Shown: one piece after another, positions 62,412-64,000 of the stretch
How positions within the stretch are numbered: the first letter of the stretch is position 1
Layout of the letters: every line of letters starts with the position of its first letter
Assembly: GCF_043757465.1 (NCBI RefSeq)
Contig: NZ_JAYVPL010000158.1
Coordinates: 1 to 64,000 of the forward strand
Source of the DNA: Armatimonas sp043757465
GTDB taxonomy: Bacteria; Armatimonadota; Armatimonadia; Armatimonadales; Armatimonadaceae
Direction: 5' to 3'
DNA: 64,000 bases
The notes under the pieces: model-generated
Told to the model about the DNA's origin: nothing
The model's database searches: none
The model's input: the letters and a program-made list of their open reading frames with translations, nothing else
Made by a program: the position numbers and the translations under genes

Positions 62412-63590
62412 CTACGCGTTCTGTTTAAAGAGCCGCCGCGCGACGAGAGCGAGGACGAAGAGGCCGACCCCTGCCACCGAGAACCCGATCCCGTAGCCCT
62501 GGGTTTTTAGCACCCACCCCAGCACCGCCGGGCCTGCCGCCTGCCCTAAAAAGAACGCGAAGGCGAAGAGCGAGACCGCCGTACCACGCATCTCCGGGGC
62601 CAGCTCGGTGGCGCGGGTCTGGAGCGGGCCGTGCATGGTGTAGTAGCCCATCCCAAAGATCACAATAGCCGGGATAAAGAGCCACCAGGCAGGCAGCCAG
62701 CCGATAAGCGTGTAGCCTACCAGCAGGAGCGATCCCCCAAAAAGCAGCGTCCCCAGCTCCCCAATCCTAGGCACCAGCTTCTTCACCGACGCGCTGTAGA
62801 TCAGCCCGCCGATGCCAAAACAGCCCAGGAGCAACCCGACAGTGAGATACGAGAGTGAAAAACGCTCTTTAAGAGAAGCGCCCAGAAACGGCAAGCCTCC
62901 AAAAATAAAGAAGCCCTCCACAAAGGCTGTCCCCAGCACAACCCGGGTCATCGGCTTGGCCCAGAGCGTCAGATACGGGGCAAAAGAGAACTTCCGCTCC
63001 GGACGCGGTGTCTCCGGCGCACGCTGGCTCTCCCGCAGGAGCAAAAATGCCATGAGCAGCGAGACGCTTGCGAAGATGCGGTAGATCACCCGCCAGCTTA
63101 AATACTCCCCGAAGATGCCCCCCAGCGCACTGCCCAGAATCTGCCCCAGCATCAGGGCGCTCATGAACCGTCCGAGGGTAACTTGGCGTTCCTGGTAGGG
63201 GAACTTATCGCCGATATAGCCCAGCGAGAGCGGGATCACGGCGGCAGCAACGGTTCCGGTGAGAAAACGCAGCGCCGTGAAGAGAGGCAGGTTGGGCATG
63301 AAGCTGCCCAAGACTTCCCCCAGCGCAAAGAGCCCCAGCGCCGCTGCCATCACTCTCAGCTTACCGATCCTATCGCCCAGCGGGCCATAGAAGAGCTGGA
63401 AAAGGCCGTAGGCGAAGGCATAGAGAGTCAGCGCGATACTGGCCCCCTCTTTGGTAACGTGCAAGTCGCTCGCAACTATTTTGAGGAGCGGGTCCATCAC
63501 CCGCGCATCGGCCTGAACGAGAAAGGCGGCGGTTCCTAGGACAAGCAGCGAGGCGCGCGCCGAGGAGACATCGGAAGCGGACGGGGTCAC
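62412..63590 (-). CDS. Major facilitator superfamily transporter
   Basis: A 392-residue protein with 12 hydrophobic segments. It starts SSARASLLVLGTAAFLVQADARVMDPLL. YGLFQLFYGPLGDRIGKLRVM is the MFS motif A between helices 2 and 3 (usual GxLaDrxGrr), and GRFMSALMLGQILGSALGGIFGEYLSWRVIYRIFA is the drug/proton antiporter-type motif C region. The second half has TRATELAPEMRGTAVSLFAFAFFLGQAAGPAVLGW. This pattern is that of DHA1 efflux pumps, as in arabinose-efflux-like permeases. Substrate not set. The start overlaps the stop of the upstream TPR gene by 4 bp, so they are transcribed together. Confidence 0.88.
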   Translation of the reverse strand: MTPSASDVSSARASLLVLGTAAFLVQADARVMDPLLKIVASDLHVTKEGASIALTLYAFAYGLFQLFYGPLGDRIGKLRVMAAALGLFALGEVLGSFMPNLPLFTALRFLTGTVAAAVIPLSLGYIGDKFPYQERQVTLGRFMSALMLGQILGSALGGIFGEYLSWRVIYRIFASVSLLMAFLLLRESQRAPETPRPERKFSFAPYLTLWAKPMTRVVLGTAFVEGFFIFGGLPFLGASLKERFSLSYLTVGLLLGCFGIGGLIYSASVKKLVPRIGELGTLLFGGSLLLVGYTLIGWLPAWWLFIPAIVIFGMGYYTMHGPLQTRATELAPEMRGTAVSLFAFAFFLGQAAGPAVLGWVLKTQGYGIGFSVAGVGLFVLALVARRLFKQNA

Positions 63591-64000
63591 GGGGTCATGG
63601 CTTTCTTGGGGGGCGTAGCGGGCAAGACAGCACGGAGCTCTTTTTCAAAGAGGACGTACTCCAGACGGTTGCGAGAGTTATCCGGGAGCGAGTTCCTCAG
63701 GAACTGCTGGTAGCTGTCCGCCTCGTGTCGTGCGCGAGCTCTATCTCCGAGCTTGTGGTAACAGAGCGCGATAAAAACACTGTTCATCATCTCGTGCTGG
63801 AGACGCTCGCTCTCCTGGAGCCGGGCCAGTGCGTCGCTGTAGCGGCCTGCCCGGTAGAGAGCGACACCCAGTGTGTTGAGAACATTGGCCTTGCCCTCAG
63901 GCAGCTCGGCTTCCTGAAGTGCCTTTTGCGCCCGCGCGACGACCAGTGTGTAGTCTGGGAGCACATCCGGTAGGAGAACACAAGCCCAGGCGATATCGTT
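63587..64000 (-). CDS. C-terminal part of a TPR protein, cut by the window edge
   Basis: The frame is open from the right edge of the window to the stop at 63587, about 138 codons visible. DIAWACVLLPDVLPDYTLVVARAQKALQ, then LNTLGVALYRAGRYSDALARLQESERL and FIALCYHKLGDRARARHEADSYQQFL are the last TPRs. This closing pattern (AWxCxLxPD...NTLGxALYRAGxxxxAL) is what I know from Ser/Thr protein kinases with TPR tails in Planctomycetes and Armatimonadetes, so the missing N-terminal part may be a kinase; that cannot be seen here. GTG 63962-63964 could start a short form but is unlikely. It overlaps the MFS gene by 4 bp. Confidence 0.7.
   Translation of the reverse strand, partial: NDIAWACVLLPDVLPDYTLVVARAQKALQEAELPEGKANVLNTLGVALYRAGRYSDALARLQESERLQHEMMNSVFIALCYHKLGDRARARHEADSYQQFLRNSLPDNSRNRLEYVLFEKELRAVLPATPPKKAMTP

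Overview
The window is a 64 kb piece of a GC-rich bacterial chromosome that most resembles Armatimonadota (Armatimonas-like). This rests on family recognition, not a search. The clues are a prepilin of the large 'pseudopilin with H-X9-DG tail' family with the AREKARQTACLSN context usual in that phylum, a DUF6785-type polytopic membrane protein, DUF4058 and DUF2721 proteins, many secreted glycosidases and PQQ-propeller proteins, and a TPR protein of Planctomycetes/Armatimonadetes style at the right edge. No rRNA or tRNA gene, CRISPR array or prophage was seen.

Layout. 1-9 kb: uronate isomerase, agmatine deiminase, a PQQ propeller protein, DprA, a FAD oxidoreductase and a prepilin. 9-12 kb: PhnP-like hydrolase, FkbM methyltransferase and a 510-bp inverted-repeat element carrying an IS4-type transposase fragment. 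12-20 kb: a GH2 glycosidase, a Met/Lys-rich Cys protein, a PLP decarboxylase, a toxin-antitoxin-like pair, two related small membrane proteins and threonine dehydrogenase. 20-27 kb: purC, signal peptidase I, a redoxin-cytochrome-copper oxygenase fusion, OsmC, a tandem Usp and a serine hydrolase. 27-36 kb: a second GH2 enzyme, a DUF6785 transporter-like protein, a PAS-GGDEF-EAL protein and several small membrane proteins. 36-42 kb: RecD2, a cytochrome P460-like protein, an HTH protein fused to a catalytically degenerate PilB/GspE ATPase, prs and an SDR. 42-51 kb: a four-gene operon of exported proteins (two with Cys/His amidase-like domains, one with a PDZ domain, one with TPRs) facing an ECF sigma factor fused to TPRs. 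51-60 kb: a sulfur and nitrogen assimilation run (SemiSWEET, APS reductase, NirA-type reductase, CysD, CysN, a winged-helix regulator, an unknown protein, assimilatory nitrate reductase). 60-64 kb: TrmFO, a BON-like protein, a VOC protein, an MFS transporter and a partial TPR protein.

How the genes work together. The 51-60 kb run would activate sulfate to APS (CysDN), reduce APS directly to sulfite (CysH with iron-sulfur cysteines), and reduce sulfite and/or nitrite with one ferredoxin-type enzyme. Nitrate reductase lies just downstream. CysN keeps what looks like a dead remnant of APS kinase, which fits a pathway that bypasses PAPS.

Recurring non-coding structure. (i) Many first genes have a TATAAT/TACAAT/TAAAAT/TACACT box only 5-10 nt before the start codon, the signature of leaderless transcripts. 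(ii) Five gene boundaries or tails carry tandem duplications of exactly 18 bp. (iii) A GC-rich hairpin repeat family lies between genes and once sits in frame inside a glycosidase. (iv) Palindromes occupy several divergent gene gaps. The best candidates for undescribed biology are the HTH/pseudo-PilB protein (39.3-40.7 kb) and the exported operon with its sigma-TPR neighbour (42.5-50.9 kb).
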